Source: Ascidia mentula (Eukaryota > Chordata > Ascidiacea > Phlebobranchia > Ascidiidae). Taken from it: a stretch of DNA of 64,000 nucleotides. The position numbers and the translations under genes are program-made. The stretch is from the NCBI GenBank assembly GCA_947561715.1, contig OX387200.1, forward strand, positions 5,334,501-5,398,500. Reading direction: 5' to 3'. Shown here in pieces: positions 33,092 to 45,773 of the stretch (position 1 is its first letter; every line of letters starts with the position of its first letter). Under the pieces are notes generated by a model. That model saw nothing but the letters and a program-made list of their open reading frames with translations, was not told the origin of the DNA and ran no database searches.

Positions 33092-36000
33092 TTAGCGTTT
33101 TAACTTGCCGCCCTTCTTCTGCTCCGTTTCGTCGCCAACACTCTCTTGTGAACGCAAACAGTGCGGCCTCTCACTCAAACCCGTGTCCCACTCCCATTTC
33201 TCGAGCACCCAGGGCAGAAACTTTGCGATGTTCTTCTTCTTGCGCCCGTAGTCTCCCCACAAGTGCATCCATATAGGCTGCGGGTCGTCTTTGGGCCAAC
33301 GCGCTTTTACCACGTTCTTGTCGCCGCGCCCGAGCTTTTGACGCAGGATGCCCGTCACCCACACGTCGTCCATTGGCAAGAGTTTGGTGACGCGCGACAT
33401 GGCGTACAGCGCTTTGGCCATGGCCACGGGCATAATGTAGAAGCCGCCGCCGCAGTAGGAGGGGTAGTGGTCGACCGGATATTCTTCGGGTGACACATAC
33501 CACTTGCTCGTGTTGTCTCGATTCGGTTCCACCTTGAGAGAGTTGTACAACGTAAGTCAGGTTTCAACATTGGACGTTCGAAATAGGAGATAAATTGTGG
33601 CTGGAGGTGTTTGGTTTATGGTGCATTTAAACGTGCAAATATTCGTGTTTAAACTAAACAGCCGATATCATTTGATGAAATTTAGACTTAAAAACAGGTG
33701 TCCTAATATTTAAACATATGTCCTTTTATAAGCCGTGTTGGCATACATACGATAAATTCAAGGAAGTTATGCATAAATCGTTTTTTGACAAAAGGCCTTT
33801 TTTACAAGAGTTACACCAAGCTGCACTGATGAGACCTTGTTGGTCGAAACAGTGGCCATCTGTATGCAGCTCTCAGAAAGCTTTTACAACAGTTAAAGGT
33901 TGGTGAAAAGTTTCGATTAATGCGTCCAAGCATGATTCGGAAAATCCGGGTCCACCTAAACTCTTACTTGCTTATCAACGTAGTAGATGCAGTAGATCGG
34001 AAGCGATCGGCGAAGTTCGGACATGTTCGGAACTCGACTGAGCTTGCGCTCGTAGTAGAGTTGCGTCTTGATCTCGTATTCGAGGAAATCCATCACGCTG
34101 GAGAACTTCACAACAAAATCGTCGTCGGCCGAAGCGTACAGGTAGTCGGCGGGAAGGTACGTGGCAGCCCACTGCATCGCCGTTGCGACTTTGATCGGCA
34201 TGTTCCTATGTGAATGAAACAAGTTTGCTCATTCAAGTTTTTTTTTTTCATGATTATCACAATACACAGAGCAATGTTTCGTTACTTGGGAATAGTGCGC
34301 TTATATTTTGCGCCTGATCCAAATTGAAACAAATCAAACACTTTGAGAAAACTCCTCAAGCGGTTTTCAGCCGGCAATAAGTAGGTTTGAAAACTGCAAA
34401 GACGCCAATTCAGACCACAATAGTAAAACAGCTGGCATTGTTATGCAAGAAAGCGGTAAAATGCTAAACATTCTTTCTTAACCAACTCCACCCAATTGCA
34501 CGCCCAACATCACAACAATCACACTCAGCAATGAGTGAGAGGATTCGTTACCAATATATGCGCAATAGAGCATCATCGTTGTAAACGCAAGTCGCATCTG
34601 TAAAATTTCCTTACAATCTATATTAAAAACCCTGGAGTCGCATGACAAATATCTGTTTGTGGTCAAACGATATATTTCGATGTTGTATTTGTAACAACAC
34701 GGAAAAAGTTGTTAGTGTAACATTGTTTTACGACCATTTTAGACTGATATGTTAGATCAGTTTTAATTATGGTCGATGACCAACTTCGGGCGGCTGTTCA
34801 AAGTACAACCTTCGTCAGCCCGGAACTTCACGCAAGTTCCCGAATTGGTTGCAAAATAGACCAAGGCGTGGGCAGAGAGTAGTGTGTAGTGTGACTCAGA
34901 ACAAGTCGGGCGAAGTTACTGCCATATTAAGTTATGTATATACACTCAATGGCTTGCACACATGAAAATGTTCGTTTTTTTCCAATTCATCACTAAAGCG
35001 CAAATGCAACAAACAAGTTGTCATTTTCCTTTGCCTAAATCATGCAATAAAGTATAGCGGTTGCTAATCGCCAGTTTTTCGTCTGGAAGTTGTGAAACAA
35101 TCAATAAAAACTTCTAAAAATATCAGTTTTATGGTAGCATGCCTACAAGTAATGTTTGACGCTTGGACGTGTTTACATTGGTGAAATATGGTTCGAAGCA
35201 CAACAATGCGGGTTGTTATTAGACCAGTGACGTAATAGCGAGGCGGAAATAAGGCCTGGAGACTTTCAGAAGATCGGCAATTCGATTGTTTGGTGTGCTG
35301 TTGCAGAGAACCCAAGGCATGGTCTTAAACAAGCGGTTTTTGCGGCCCGTGAAGCACATCCAATTCGTTTACTTTGCTATTAGCGGGCCAACATTGATGT
35401 GAAACCCAAAACAAGGACGTCGGAGAAATATTTCGCATTACCTTCACCTTCATTTATGTTACAACTTAATATGGTCTTAAAACAAAGGGCGCCCATGCAG
35501 TCACAAACACATCTCAGGAATAAAGTATCTGTCATTTTCCAATACGACGACCTTAAATATACGGACAAACCTTAGAAATAACGACGGTACGGCCTTGCTA
35601 TATTTCAGCCTATGAATAGTTTATTTGGGACTGTTTATAACCCACACTAACTACATTCCAAATACACCGTCTATTACTATTGTTGACACTCACGCATCCC
35701 GCGAGCTGCTTTGTAAGTTTCTTTGCCTTTGGGAAAAATTCAGTTTGAGGTGCATGCTTTATCATTGATTGGACTGCAACGATTTAAACAAAAACATATC
35801 TCGTATACCATAATATGCGGCGCGTTTTTGGCAAAAGAATTACCATGGCCTTGGTAAATATGCCTAACTAAATGCGGCTCAACGTTAAAGAGAAGCTTTT
35901 GAACAAGTGACTGAGAACAAAGTGTTCCTGCGTTCTTATTTGTCTCTAACCGTACGTCATACTCTTCACACAGTGAGTTTGTTGAAGGCATCAGCGTTAC

Positions 36001-38774
36001 GTCCCACGCCTTATTCAGTAACCAAAGATACTTCTTGCAGTACCAGTTTTAATCGACCAGTAAACTGGTGAGTAAGTATGACGGCTTTTGTTAAAGTGTA
36101 TTCCTATGGTGGTTTCTGTGTCCAACGGTGTACAAAATACTTGACACTTCGACAAATGATTTTTGACCAAGATTTCATTGCCAACAGCAATTTGACTTCA
36201 CGCACGATAGCCTTGTTATAAAAAGGCGAATTTTAATACCACGTATACGTCCCACGAGCTTGGAAATTCTAAACATTGATTCAGGAAAACACGACAAAGG
36301 CCGATTTTCTAAACCAGTGACGTAAAAATTGAAAAAAGTCAATACGAAATATGCAAACATTTTACCGATAACCGTCGGGTCCGTCATACTGCAGGATGTC
36401 TCCAAACTTCTTGTTCTCCTCATCCAACTTCTTCTGGACTTCCGGGTCCTCCACTGCCCCGATGATAAAAACTTCCGAGATGCGGACTTGATTAAGGTAG
36501 AGGATTTTCCCCCACGTCTGTCTCACAGCATCCCGGCGATTGAAGTTGGTGGCGCTCGATTTGAGGACGATCACCAGCGACCACTTGGGATCTGGAAGCA
36601 AAAAAAACGTTGCTGTGTTGCCAGGAACATTCTAAACTCTGGTACAAGAGCATACCAACGGTTTCCAACTTTTTGGAGTCACGGATCCTGTTTGTAAATT
36701 GTCAAGCCTGCGGACCTCTTTACGATAATTTACACTGGACGTCTTTTCACAAACTATAAGTTATATATTTCTTTGAATAAAATAATGGATGTGATGAAAC
36801 AAATAGGAAAGTTAAAATTGCTTTGAACGTTTTCATTTAAAGACCCCCTAAAACCATCCCACACGAGATTATTCAAACGCTGTTGCCTTCAAACACCTGA
36901 AAATTTTGCGAAATCTAGTGTTAATAAAGGAATCAGTCTGTTACAAAATACTGCCAATTTACACAAATAGGCGTTTTACAAATCCCACCAACCCACACAG
37001 ATACTCACAGTACAGTTCGTCCTGTCGCATGTGGTTGCATTCTGATCCGTTGACCGGCTTATTGACTTCACCCAGGACTCGCCACGGGTTAAGGTTGAAA
37101 GTCATGGGAGGTCGCGGTATCGTCATGTTGCTCGCGAATATCGGGGGCAAATCAGTCACCGGACCCAGCATGGCTTCCCGTTCACTCCTAAAAAGTCGTT
37201 TGTTAGAGAGTTTCTTTCAAGAAATTATAATGTTCCTTAGGAATCGTTTCATTTTATGTGGTTTAATGAAAGAAATGGGCGATGTGAGTATCAATCCAAA
37301 CGCCAAATACCATAAAACTGAAAAAAAATGAAATCGAAAACAGTGAAATGGTCACCAGCTACAATGAACCGCAGTAAAGTGGCGCGAAAATTTGCCAGCA
37401 TAAGGGCTTCACGAAACCACAAGCAAACGTGCTTACTCGTCGATCCTGGAGTCGATCTCGTCACCGTAGTCCAACGAAATGTCAACCACCGGTTCTCTGT
37501 TGCTGTGGAAGTCGCGCATTCGGAACAGTGACCTAAATATTGAGGTCAACGTCAGTATAAGTTGATAAAGTGGCCACTTAGACGCCACGCACATTTTATT
37601 CGCTTGGTTTAAGATGTGTGGTGAAATACGTAGAACGTTTCCAAAACAACCTTAAGTTAAAAACGTACCGTATTTTATGCACGCACTGTTCATACCTCTG
37701 TCAGATTAACATTAGTGCAAAGCGGAAACAGGCTCAAACGTGCCACAATAACATTTAACGAACTGGTGTAAGTGTCACGACACCGCGCATATAGCACTGG
37801 GCTGCCCCAGTTTTTACCGCACGCATAACAGAGACAAGCCTTTTCCGTGTCCTAAATTATTTATACACCGCCATACACGAGCCGTTGTTTGGGCCCGGCG
37901 TGACGTCACAATCAAAACACGTCAGGGCCTGGAGGGTTTCCCAAGATTTTGACAACGTTTGTATGGTCTTGTGACGACTGCTCGTCAAACTAAAGGCGCG
38001 AGTGTGAAAATATTTAAAGACGGGCTGTTACGTCTCTCCCAAGCTCTTGGTCATTTGCAACGCCCATGTAAGCCAAATTACCTCGGGCTTAGACATGTTA
38101 TACCACAGTACAACACAGAATAGATACCAAAAATGTGCACAAATCGATTTTAAATATACATAATAACATACTTTAAATACCACTCGATTTCAACAACAGA
38201 TTGTTTTTATATTTCAGGTGTGCCAGTGCATCATTGTCACGGTGCATTAAGTTGCTGCCAACACTGGAAAGGCGTCATTTATAATTTAGGCTGTCTGTCG
38301 GCAACGAAACCCGGAACTCTGCCTCACGTCAAAGCGATTAATTGATTTTACCATTTGAAACCGTGCTAACTAATGAACAAATATGTTCATATCAATCAAT
38401 CTGGTGCATCATTCAATTTCAATTTTGTGCATCATTCAATTTCAAGAACATATTACTTCTAACAGAGAGTTATTACATATACAGTTCGTATAACTCTTTG
38501 ATTGAAACGGTAATGCACAGTAAGCCCACTTAGTGTGTGCATAGATTTCATCCAGCCTATGCACTCGCAGGCCTTCCTAAGCAAGGCACGGTTTGGCAGA
38601 AGTGCCACAACTTATATGTGGAATTACCTGGCTTCGAATTTGACTTTTTGAATGACAGGGGTGAGTACGAAGAGTGTGTTGATGGAAAAGATGTAAAAAA
38701 GCATCATGAAGGAGAGGAGCGCGAGGATTCTCCTCTTCTTCAGTTTGAAGACGCGGTGGTGACCCCGAAGGCAG
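33092..38774 (-). CDS. Beta-1,3-galactosyltransferase-like GT31 enzyme, 5' exon missing
   Basis: Six exons on the minus strand: 38774-38628, 37532-37437, 37187-37009, 36591-36366, 34205-33968 and 33532-33092. All joins keep frame and give 441 residues after a first partial codon. Exon order matches a type II Golgi glycosyltransferase: basic stretch (FKLKKRR), one membrane anchor (ILALLSFMMLFYIFSINTLF), stem, then the GT31 domain. Within it are LVIVLKSSATNFNRRDAVRQ with TWG, the metal-binding DDD in ASADDDFVVKF, SKWYVSPEEYP, YPSYCGGGFYIM and the late acidic box LPMDDVWVTGIL. Such enzymes transfer Gal, GlcNAc or GalNAc in beta-1,3 linkage from a UDP-sugar, using Mn2+; the substrate here cannot be inferred. 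The start codon is not in exon 38774-38628: its frame meets a stop just upstream, and a good acceptor (tttctgtacag) begins it, so a further 5' exon exists, not located. The last acceptor (ctctctcaag) is chosen by frame and homology. Confidence 0.9.
33819..33871 (+). ncRNA. Complete type I hammerhead ribozyme
   Basis: Every element of the hammerhead is present in order. Stem I left arm is AGCTGCA (33819-33825) and pairs perfectly with TGCAGCT (33865-33871). Core box 1 is CTGATGA (33826-33832). Stem II is GACC/GGTC with loop TTGTT (33833-33845). Core box 2 is GAA plus A15.1 (33846-33849). Stem III is CAG/CTG, closed by A15.1-U16.1, with loop TGGCCAT (33850-33863). H17 is A at 33864, so cleavage is predicted after GUA, between 33864 and 33865. 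Stems II and III are closed and stem I is open, so this is type I, the form carried by Penelope-like elements and retrozymes in animals. It lies in a 435-bp intron of the GT31 gene on the opposite strand, so that pre-mRNA carries only its complement. Activity and expression are inference. Confidence 0.85.
34206..36365. other. Intron of the GT31 gene
   Basis: 2,160 bases between the exon encoding the DDD motif's first half-domain and the preceding exon. No nested gene, RNA or repeat was recognised. Confidence 0.6.
36653..36745. repeat. hAT-like dispersed repeat fragment in a GT31 intron
   Basis: Begins with ccaacggtttccaactt, close to the hAT terminal motif seen at 2220, followed by tttttggagtcacggatcc. 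It then shares about 55 bases with 6940-6995. No right end or target duplication is clear, so it is treated as a partial copy in the intron 36592-37008. Confidence 0.45.
37533..38627. other. Intron of the GT31 gene downstream of the membrane-anchor exon
   Basis: 1,095 bases. It contains a small tandem pair (38404-38445) and a TGACGTCA octamer at 37901-37908. No exon was recognised. Confidence 0.6.
38404..38445. repeat. Tandem direct repeat, 19-bp unit
   Basis: gtgcatcattcaatttcaa occurs at 38404-38422 and, identical, at 38427-38445. Confidence 0.8.
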
Positions 38775-41700
38775 CTGTACAGAAATAACCACCGTATTGG
38801 CTTGGTTTAAGCGGAAAATGTTATTTAACCATAAATTGTTTTTTTCTAATCTTAAGTACAACAGCCGATGTTAGAACGGAGGAATTAGTTTCGATTGCAT
38901 TTTTTCTGCATAGGCGCCCGTAACTTACATCTACACAATACGGGAGGCCATGCTGGGCACAAGACTGTGTAAAGTTACAAAGAAACAACGTCCAACCTGC
39001 ATGATGCTGCAACTGACTGACGTAGAGGTTCAGTGCGTAACCATAGGGGCGACTTTGAAATCCGTTCGTTCCAGATGCGGCTCGCTTGCAATTGGATGTC
39101 GCTTGCGTTTTGTCCCACATCGAACCGGTTACACGGCAGGAGCCGCTTGTTCATCCATTCACTCATTTAAGCTAGAAACTACATAGCTGGAAAATGCAAA
39201 ATCACATTGTTGAATCAGTAGGTTTTGTTATAGGTCGGTTACAGTTTATCGTCGGCCTGCATTAAAATTAAGTGAATCGAGTTCCAACAGGATATAGAAA
39301 CGCGTTCTTTGGTCTGACATGGTGATATTATCTCAATGCTGCAAAATCAGTATATTCAAAGTCTCAACTCAAATTACGTCTGCAGCCACGAAGGATCACC
39401 GAAATGCCTTGCCTGTACTTCACTGACATATGCAATATGATACCTTATACGTGGTTTGCAACAAGCAATAGTGTTAGACATTTGCTACTGCAATCTACAT
39501 CCAATATACGAATTATTACGGGACAAAAACACCCAATGGCAAAATTCCTACCTCACTCACTGCAGCGAGGGGAAATAAGAAAGGAAGGCGTTCCCTGCGA
39601 CATAAACAAATCACATGCGGCCTCGGATAGTTTCTGAATAATGAACAGTTGCGTGCATTTAACGATCGCCTTCGTGGTGATGGAAATGTCGCTTGTTACC
39701 CTCGCCATTGTCCATGGTAATACAGGGCTCCAAGCCAACCCCCGCGGCGCAGATCCAACTCATCGCATCAACGAACAGGGAAATGAACGGAGATAAATCG
39801 AAAAGACCCTCATGCTTGGCTAGAAGTGAGCTACGCAATGTCCAAAGTTTGACCGCTGACGTCTTGCCCTGACACACCCTTCTTACAGTCGTTAAAATGC
39901 TGCGTCGAAACGCCGGAATATAAGTTAATTTTAACCCTATTTACGCTGCACAGTTTTAAAAACATGCCACTCGGCAAATCAATCTCAATTCCTTCTGATA
40001 AGACTTTGCGAATTATAACAGAATAAACTATATGTCGCGCCCTGCGGTAAACAGTTATATCGGAAAAGAGTACAATTCAATAAAACCAAGCTCTGTCACC
40101 GTGTATAATCTTCAACTGATCAAACTGCCAACAAAATATACGCATCTTCGCAAAGGCTGACCATTACGTCACGTCTTTCTAGTAAGCTGTATCCGCCGTC
40201 CCACTGCCAATACGCACGAGACAAAAATATATTTAAATAGGAGCCATGTGGGATATTTTGCGCAAGACCCGTACTTTGATACATACACCACACACGTGAA
40301 TGCCTTTGCCGTATTTTGCAATGTCTCACTTTTTCTAAACCGCCTGCAAAACGTTTTACAGGCTGTACACCTATATACAAACGTATTGAACGCCCACAAA
40401 TCCACATGCTTACAATCTGTTATAATTCGCAAATTGCAACCTCTTCTTCCTGTTAGGCATGCTGGCATGGAACCCCACATACGATTCGTACGCGTTTTCG
40501 GGAAGTAGCTCACTGTGGCACAACTTCTTGGCATGCAAACAACTGCGATTAAAGCTGTTCATAATGCCAAATTGATCGGCGTTTTAAACAATTGCTACTG
40601 TTAAGGTGTCATAATGTTTGCCAACCTCTTTAACGTACGATGGCACTCAGGGTTTTTTACGACCATGAAAACATCGTTTGATAAACGAAACAACTTTTAA
40701 GTGTCGTACAGGTTAGTCTAAAAATAGGAATTATTTATGGAGTGCGTTGACTAAGCAATTAACAGAGCTTTCGACTTATGCCAAGAAGAAATAATTTAAC
40801 AAATAAGTCCCAAACGTAGATATATCTTCCTTAAGACTTTCGTCACACTTATTTTTGGAAACAATCTGCATTCCATAGCCCTTTAATTGAAACATTAAGC
40901 CTTGAGGTTCCCGTTTTTTAAAGTCAGGGACCTGTCAACCCCTGGCACACAAGGTGGTTATTCGTGGCACGCCAAGTGACATTCAAGGTCATCCTACAAT
41001 ACTTTACCTTACGCCAGGATTGTGATGCGCAAGGGTAACGGTTAAAATAAAATACCTAACCGTCCGGGAATTGCTTGAATTTCGCGACACAGCCGTGAGT
41101 AAAGAAAAGGTAACATTAACACATAATTTGTAAACTGATACGCGGCGTTCAAAATGTTGCCGACTCCTGTACTAAGCCTATGTAACGTACCACAACAAAA
41201 CAACTGTTCAAAACAACCAACCGAAGAGCTTATTTTCATACACTCAACCACGATATCACTTAAACAAAATCTAAATTGCCTATCAACTTAAGCAAATTAA
41301 GCCAGCACTGGCGAATCTAAAACTTCCAAACAAAAACTTCCCTGGCTTTTGCTTGCAGTGTCACATCCGATGGCGGCAAAACGATGGGCTGTCCTTTTAC
41401 AACTTTGGCATCCACACTCGTGCTTCTCAAAGGTCAGCAAACGCACGATTAGAGACCAGCCAACTTTTTTCTGTTGCGGTCTCACAAGCGAACTGATAAG
41501 ATGGTTCGAGGCTGCAGAAAGAAGCAAAAAAGTTTCTGAAACTTACGCCAAACGTTTTGTCAGAAAGAGCTGTGAACGCAGCTAATGTGTGCGAACGAAT
41601 GAGGTGCCTAAGATACTTGGCAGACGGTCAGTTTATGTGACTCAAGCCAAGACACAAGTCAGATGGTGTAGTATTTAGAAAACGGAAACTGTATTAGGTT

Positions 41701-44700
41701 GCGAAAATTTTGTACTGTTGATTGGCAGTTACTGCGCTACGTGGTTACTATAAGCAAGACGAGACATAATACACAATAACAACAATTTATTTTTAGTTTA
41801 GGTGTCGGTGTTGCCTTTCATCTAACTTATATGTTATATTTCAGATTAGCTCTACAAAATACTGCACATCTTGGTGTTATAACATTCATACAACAGGGGT
41901 TAATGAACACCATCTGGCAGCACAATAACAAGTTTTATGTACGGCAATTCAATAACTCCGAAATAGAAAACAACTCGTCAAACGCAGGCTAAGAACCCCA
42001 ACTTTGCATGATACAGCAGCCTGGGCAATATGTGTCCGCGTCAATCTCTCCGTTCTTAAAAGTATTTTTACTGATATTATTATGCGGGGTCGCTTCTCTT
42101 TCTTTTGATCGCGCATTCAATCTATTGTTGTGGTTTCATCCGGCTTTATAACTGTATGCAGACCAGCTGGTTCGATCCGTGGTTTAAGCCAGGGCGCATT
42201 TTGGATTCGAGGGTCAGTTTTGTCTACAAATAACTAGGTACTTTGACATGCAGGTTTGTTTGAAACCAAATCCCCGGTCATGAATTATGCATAAGGACTG
42301 GAAGGGTCGACATTTTGTCCACAGAGGTGGAATTCAACTCTAGGTTTCGATCTGCTTAATTACACTGTGGAACTCGACCCTATCTGATTCTATCAACTGC
42401 CACATCTAAATATAGGATAACGCACATATACAACAATCTATAAATTAGATCTTGTTAGGTACTTGGTTTAATCAATAATACTGCAACTGAAATGTAAAAA
42501 AGCAAACGCTTGCTACAATTGTATTGGGTACCAGCAAGACTCGGTTTGTTACCCAGCCACCTATGAATGACACTTACGCGTAAGAAACACTTTTAGGGCA
42601 AAGCCTTTTATTGCACGAGGCTATAGCTCTCAATTCCTCCAACTTTTTTGTTACTTTTCGTTTAAGTCATCCCGAGTTTCGATCTCACAAATTTTCTGGG
42701 TATGTTGCCATTAGTATTTACTAGTTCCAGCTCGTTGGTTTCATGCGCCGACCTCAAACTGCTCACAATTTCCAGTCCTTTAACAGCAGCCGACTTTCAA
42801 CGAACCGTTTTGTTCGGGTTTACTACCGCCGTATGCTGCGTATTGTACGTTTGAATAATTTATTTCTCCTTTAAACAACCGTAAACGCAACCGTAAAGGT
42901 ACGTTTGGATGGACTCCTCTGTTCTATTTTCAAACATTAGTTTCCGTTCTGCCGTGCGTATGGCAAACCACAGCATGCCTAATAAAACTTAATGCTCTGT
43001 GTTCTGTGGCGATGTTAACTACTTGTTAACAGACCAAATTAACAGCTTGGCGTTGATCAGTTTTACTTCTGCAAATAAAATAGCGTGCAGTATATCCCTT
43101 CCACCTGCACCTTTATCTCTTTTTTCACCTCAAATCGATCGTCCTGCTCTACCCTATGAACACGGCATGGGTGTCAATATTATGCAAACAGTTTCGGTTC
43201 ATAAAATTTCTGCGTGACTTTAGCCCGAACTAATTAGGGTTGTTACGAAGCGTATGCAAAACCAGCCTTAACGTAAACACACTCTTTATCATTTGCTGTT
43301 AGATTGAGCGAAGCAAATGCGGCAAACATCCAGTACTTCCCTATGACATCCCGTGTGCATGGCAATGAGAATCAATGAAGTAGTTTTTCGATCGTGTTTA
43401 GCCAATCAGACTTATGGGCTGCGGACAAAAACAGCCATAGCCATATTACGAACGAGCCTTATTTTGTTTACACTCTTCGCCACCGCGCGCAACTGCTAAC
43501 TCCCATCAAGACGCTCTACAAACAACACCTCGGATCTTACATTGTAGAGAATCGAAGTTTCCTGCGCCTTCACGGGTAAACGAAAGAAACCTTGTTGTAT
43601 CAGTGGGAGGCAGGACGGGCGAAGAGAGAATACCGTGATCTATTTCGCACTAATAGACAACCGGGTCAAGGACCAGGGGTTTGCGCGAGTCGAGAACACT
43701 CCATGTTATGGCTTCACTGGAGAAATAAATGGTCTGGTCACGCCCTAACCAGCACCGAACACTTCTGCTTCGGTTCGGTATTGCCCTCAAAGGCCGGCGT
43801 TCTGAATGTCGACAAATATTCGAACAAACAGGCCGAACGCGTACATACGTTACCCCCACTCAAATATTCAAGGGTAAACGGTTAACTGGTATACAATAAG
43901 GAGCTTGCACGCGTAAGTTTTGTTTAAATTAGTTTTCAAATAAATATAGCTGCATTTAGCGACTGACGTTTTAGCGAATGCAACTTAAACCTTCTCGCCA
44001 ATAGCAGTGATGACATTCAATGACAAATCTCGTGCAATGGCTTCGTTGCGCTAACTTTATAAACCATAGTCAAATGTTCGACTTGCAATATAACAGCGTA
44101 CAACCCACGATCACAATACTACATTTGCAAAGAGAGCGTTGCTACGCGTATGACACGCAAGTTTATCACTTTCGGCGGATGAGGAAATGGCACTTGCTGC
44201 TGCACCGGAGGCAGAAAACATCAACAAGCAAACAAATATATGGGCGCTCACGGTGTTGAACCAGAGGTGCTCGCTCTAAAGACTGACATACTAAAAACTT
44301 CTCTGCTATGTTCGCGGTTTCCGAAACACCAGAACGTGTGAATTTCGCGGCTCTTTTAAAGTCACAGAACTGTGAAACGGGTGCTACGGAGGCTGGACAT
44401 GAACGGGAATGGTTCACATTCGGAACTACAGTTTCGCCCTAATGGGGAATTTATAGTTGTTTACCAGTTGCAGCATGCAATAGCTCACACTAACCTGCTG
44501 TGTATCATTTTGTATTCCAGTTGCGACTTGTTTTTTTTCAATTGCAGCAAAACGCACATAGATTTGTTTTCTATAATACTGTCTTAACTATTGACTGAAG
44601 GTTAATGTAAGGCGTTATTTAACAAACGCCTCTGCAATCTCGATCTAATTTTCAAACGGCACGCCCTTGTCCATCGTACGCTGCTTCCATCGGCGCAAGA

Positions 44701-45313
44701 AGCGTCCAGCAGAAAAATGCGAGCGACGTCTGCCCTCGGGCTGCGGTTCTGTAGTAACATTACAACACTGACCGAACATTTGCGTTCTCTTTCTACAAAA
44801 ATCGAGGCTTTTCTCCGAACCAGCGAACTAGGTTGACCAGCCCGCATCGACCAAACTTTGCAAACCGTGGGCCTTTCTCGAGCTTGCTTTTTGATGAAAT
44901 ACAATCACTACCTGTTTCGATTGGCCCTTACAACGATAGAAAAGGAGCTACCATCGTTTATCCTACTTTACTTTCGAAATTGTACACTTTCCGGTATTGG
45001 TTGGCCCAGTGGTAGGATTCAAGTATTTTAGCAACCGGTTCTCTCACTAGCAGCATGCCATAGTAACCGCGGGAATACAGTGCTCGAAGTGAAACATAGG
45101 CCTACACATACGGTTGTCAACAAACGGTTCGCTTAGGTCATTAAATTCCAGGAGCAGGTTCGCGCGAACCGGCTGAATCCCTCCGCTGGGTTGGCCATAC
45201 GTGAGCGAGTGGTGCTTACAGCACAGTGTAACCTGAAGAAACTGTATGTACTGCTTTCGCAATTGAAGAATTAGCCTCAAAGTCACGATTTTTATATTTG
45301 CACCGTCATAGTA
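38775..45313. other. Region upstream of the GT31 gene, no gene recognised
   Basis: The missing first exon and promoter of the GT31 gene should lie here or further upstream. I looked for a minus-strand ATG followed by a donor leaving two bases in phase and found no convincing candidate; for example, the ATG near 39713 leaves the wrong phase. Open frames at 38821-39120, 40169-40534, 43592-43885 and 44602-44904 lack family motifs. Confidence 0.4.
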
Positions 45314-45329
45314 ATACATGCATTTGTAT
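45314..45329. repeat. Left 16-bp target-site duplication
   Basis: atacatgcatttgtat is repeated identically at 45774-45789, on the other side of the inverted-repeat element. Confidence 0.8.
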
Positions 45330-45773
45330 GTAGTGATGAAAAGCTCGTCTGGCAAAAGAAAAACTTGTTTGTTCGACGTTTCGGTTGTTATACAACGAAC
45401 CTTCATCAGGATAATGAAGTAAAAAACGCCCACAATTTGATAAACGGTCTGCACGACATGCCCCCTGGTTGAACGTGATGGTCTTGCGCACCTCGAGGCG
45501 CTATGCTTTAGACCTCGGTATCGTCCGGTTGGCGCGCATTTTCTATTAATGGTGTTCCCCCCTCCCCGCTTCTTAGCTTGTGTTGTTTCTTTCGCCCCCT
45601 TTTTTGCCTTTTGCTTTATGCGCGCGTGACTATTTATCGCCGTGTGGGCGTTTTTTACTTCATTATCCTGATGAAGGTTCGTTGTATAACAACCGAAACG
45701 TCGAACAAACAAGTTTTTCTTTTGCCAGACGAGCTTTTCATCACTAAATAGTATGCCTGGCAGCGTTAGCAAC
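45330..45773. mobile_element. Young insertion with a perfect 104-bp inverted repeat
   Basis: Arms at 45331-45434 and 45643-45746 are reverse complements with no mismatch by eye over 104 bases. They enclose 208 bases of unrelated sequence, with a 27-base asymmetric tail (45747-45773). A 16-bp exact duplication flanks the whole. Long target duplications fit target-primed reverse transcription (LINE, SINE or Penelope-like) better than cut-and-paste DNA transposons, which usually duplicate 2-9 bp. Perfect arms imply recent insertion or gene conversion. A hammerhead-like core sits in each arm (see 45668-45702). A minus-strand open frame of 242 codons crosses both arms but reads through repeat sequence and is not taken as a gene. 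Confidence 0.75.
45668..45702 (+). ncRNA. Hammerhead-like core inside the inverted repeat
   Basis: CTGATGA (45668-45674) is followed by a hairpin: GGTT/AACC with an inner GTT/AAC and loop gtat, 45676-45694. GAAAC and GTC (45695-45702) then complete a hammerhead-type core order. Deviations are an extra A before stem II, no stem III loop (GAAACGTC runs straight on, so stem III could form only between two copies) and only about two pairs available for stem I. The left arm carries the same motif on the minus strand (45375-45409). Activity is doubtful; it may be a relic. Confidence 0.35.

Noticed and set aside
38537..38788. 83-codon plus-strand frame
   Set aside because: It is the antisense of the GT31 membrane-anchor exon.
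39713..39729. Minus-strand ATG with a nearby gtaaca donor as the missing first exon of the GT31 gene
   Set aside because: It would leave one base in phase, whereas the next exon needs two.
42165..42185. GGTTCGATCC, resembling a Pol III B box
   Set aside because: No A box, cloverleaf or TTTT terminator at the right spacing.
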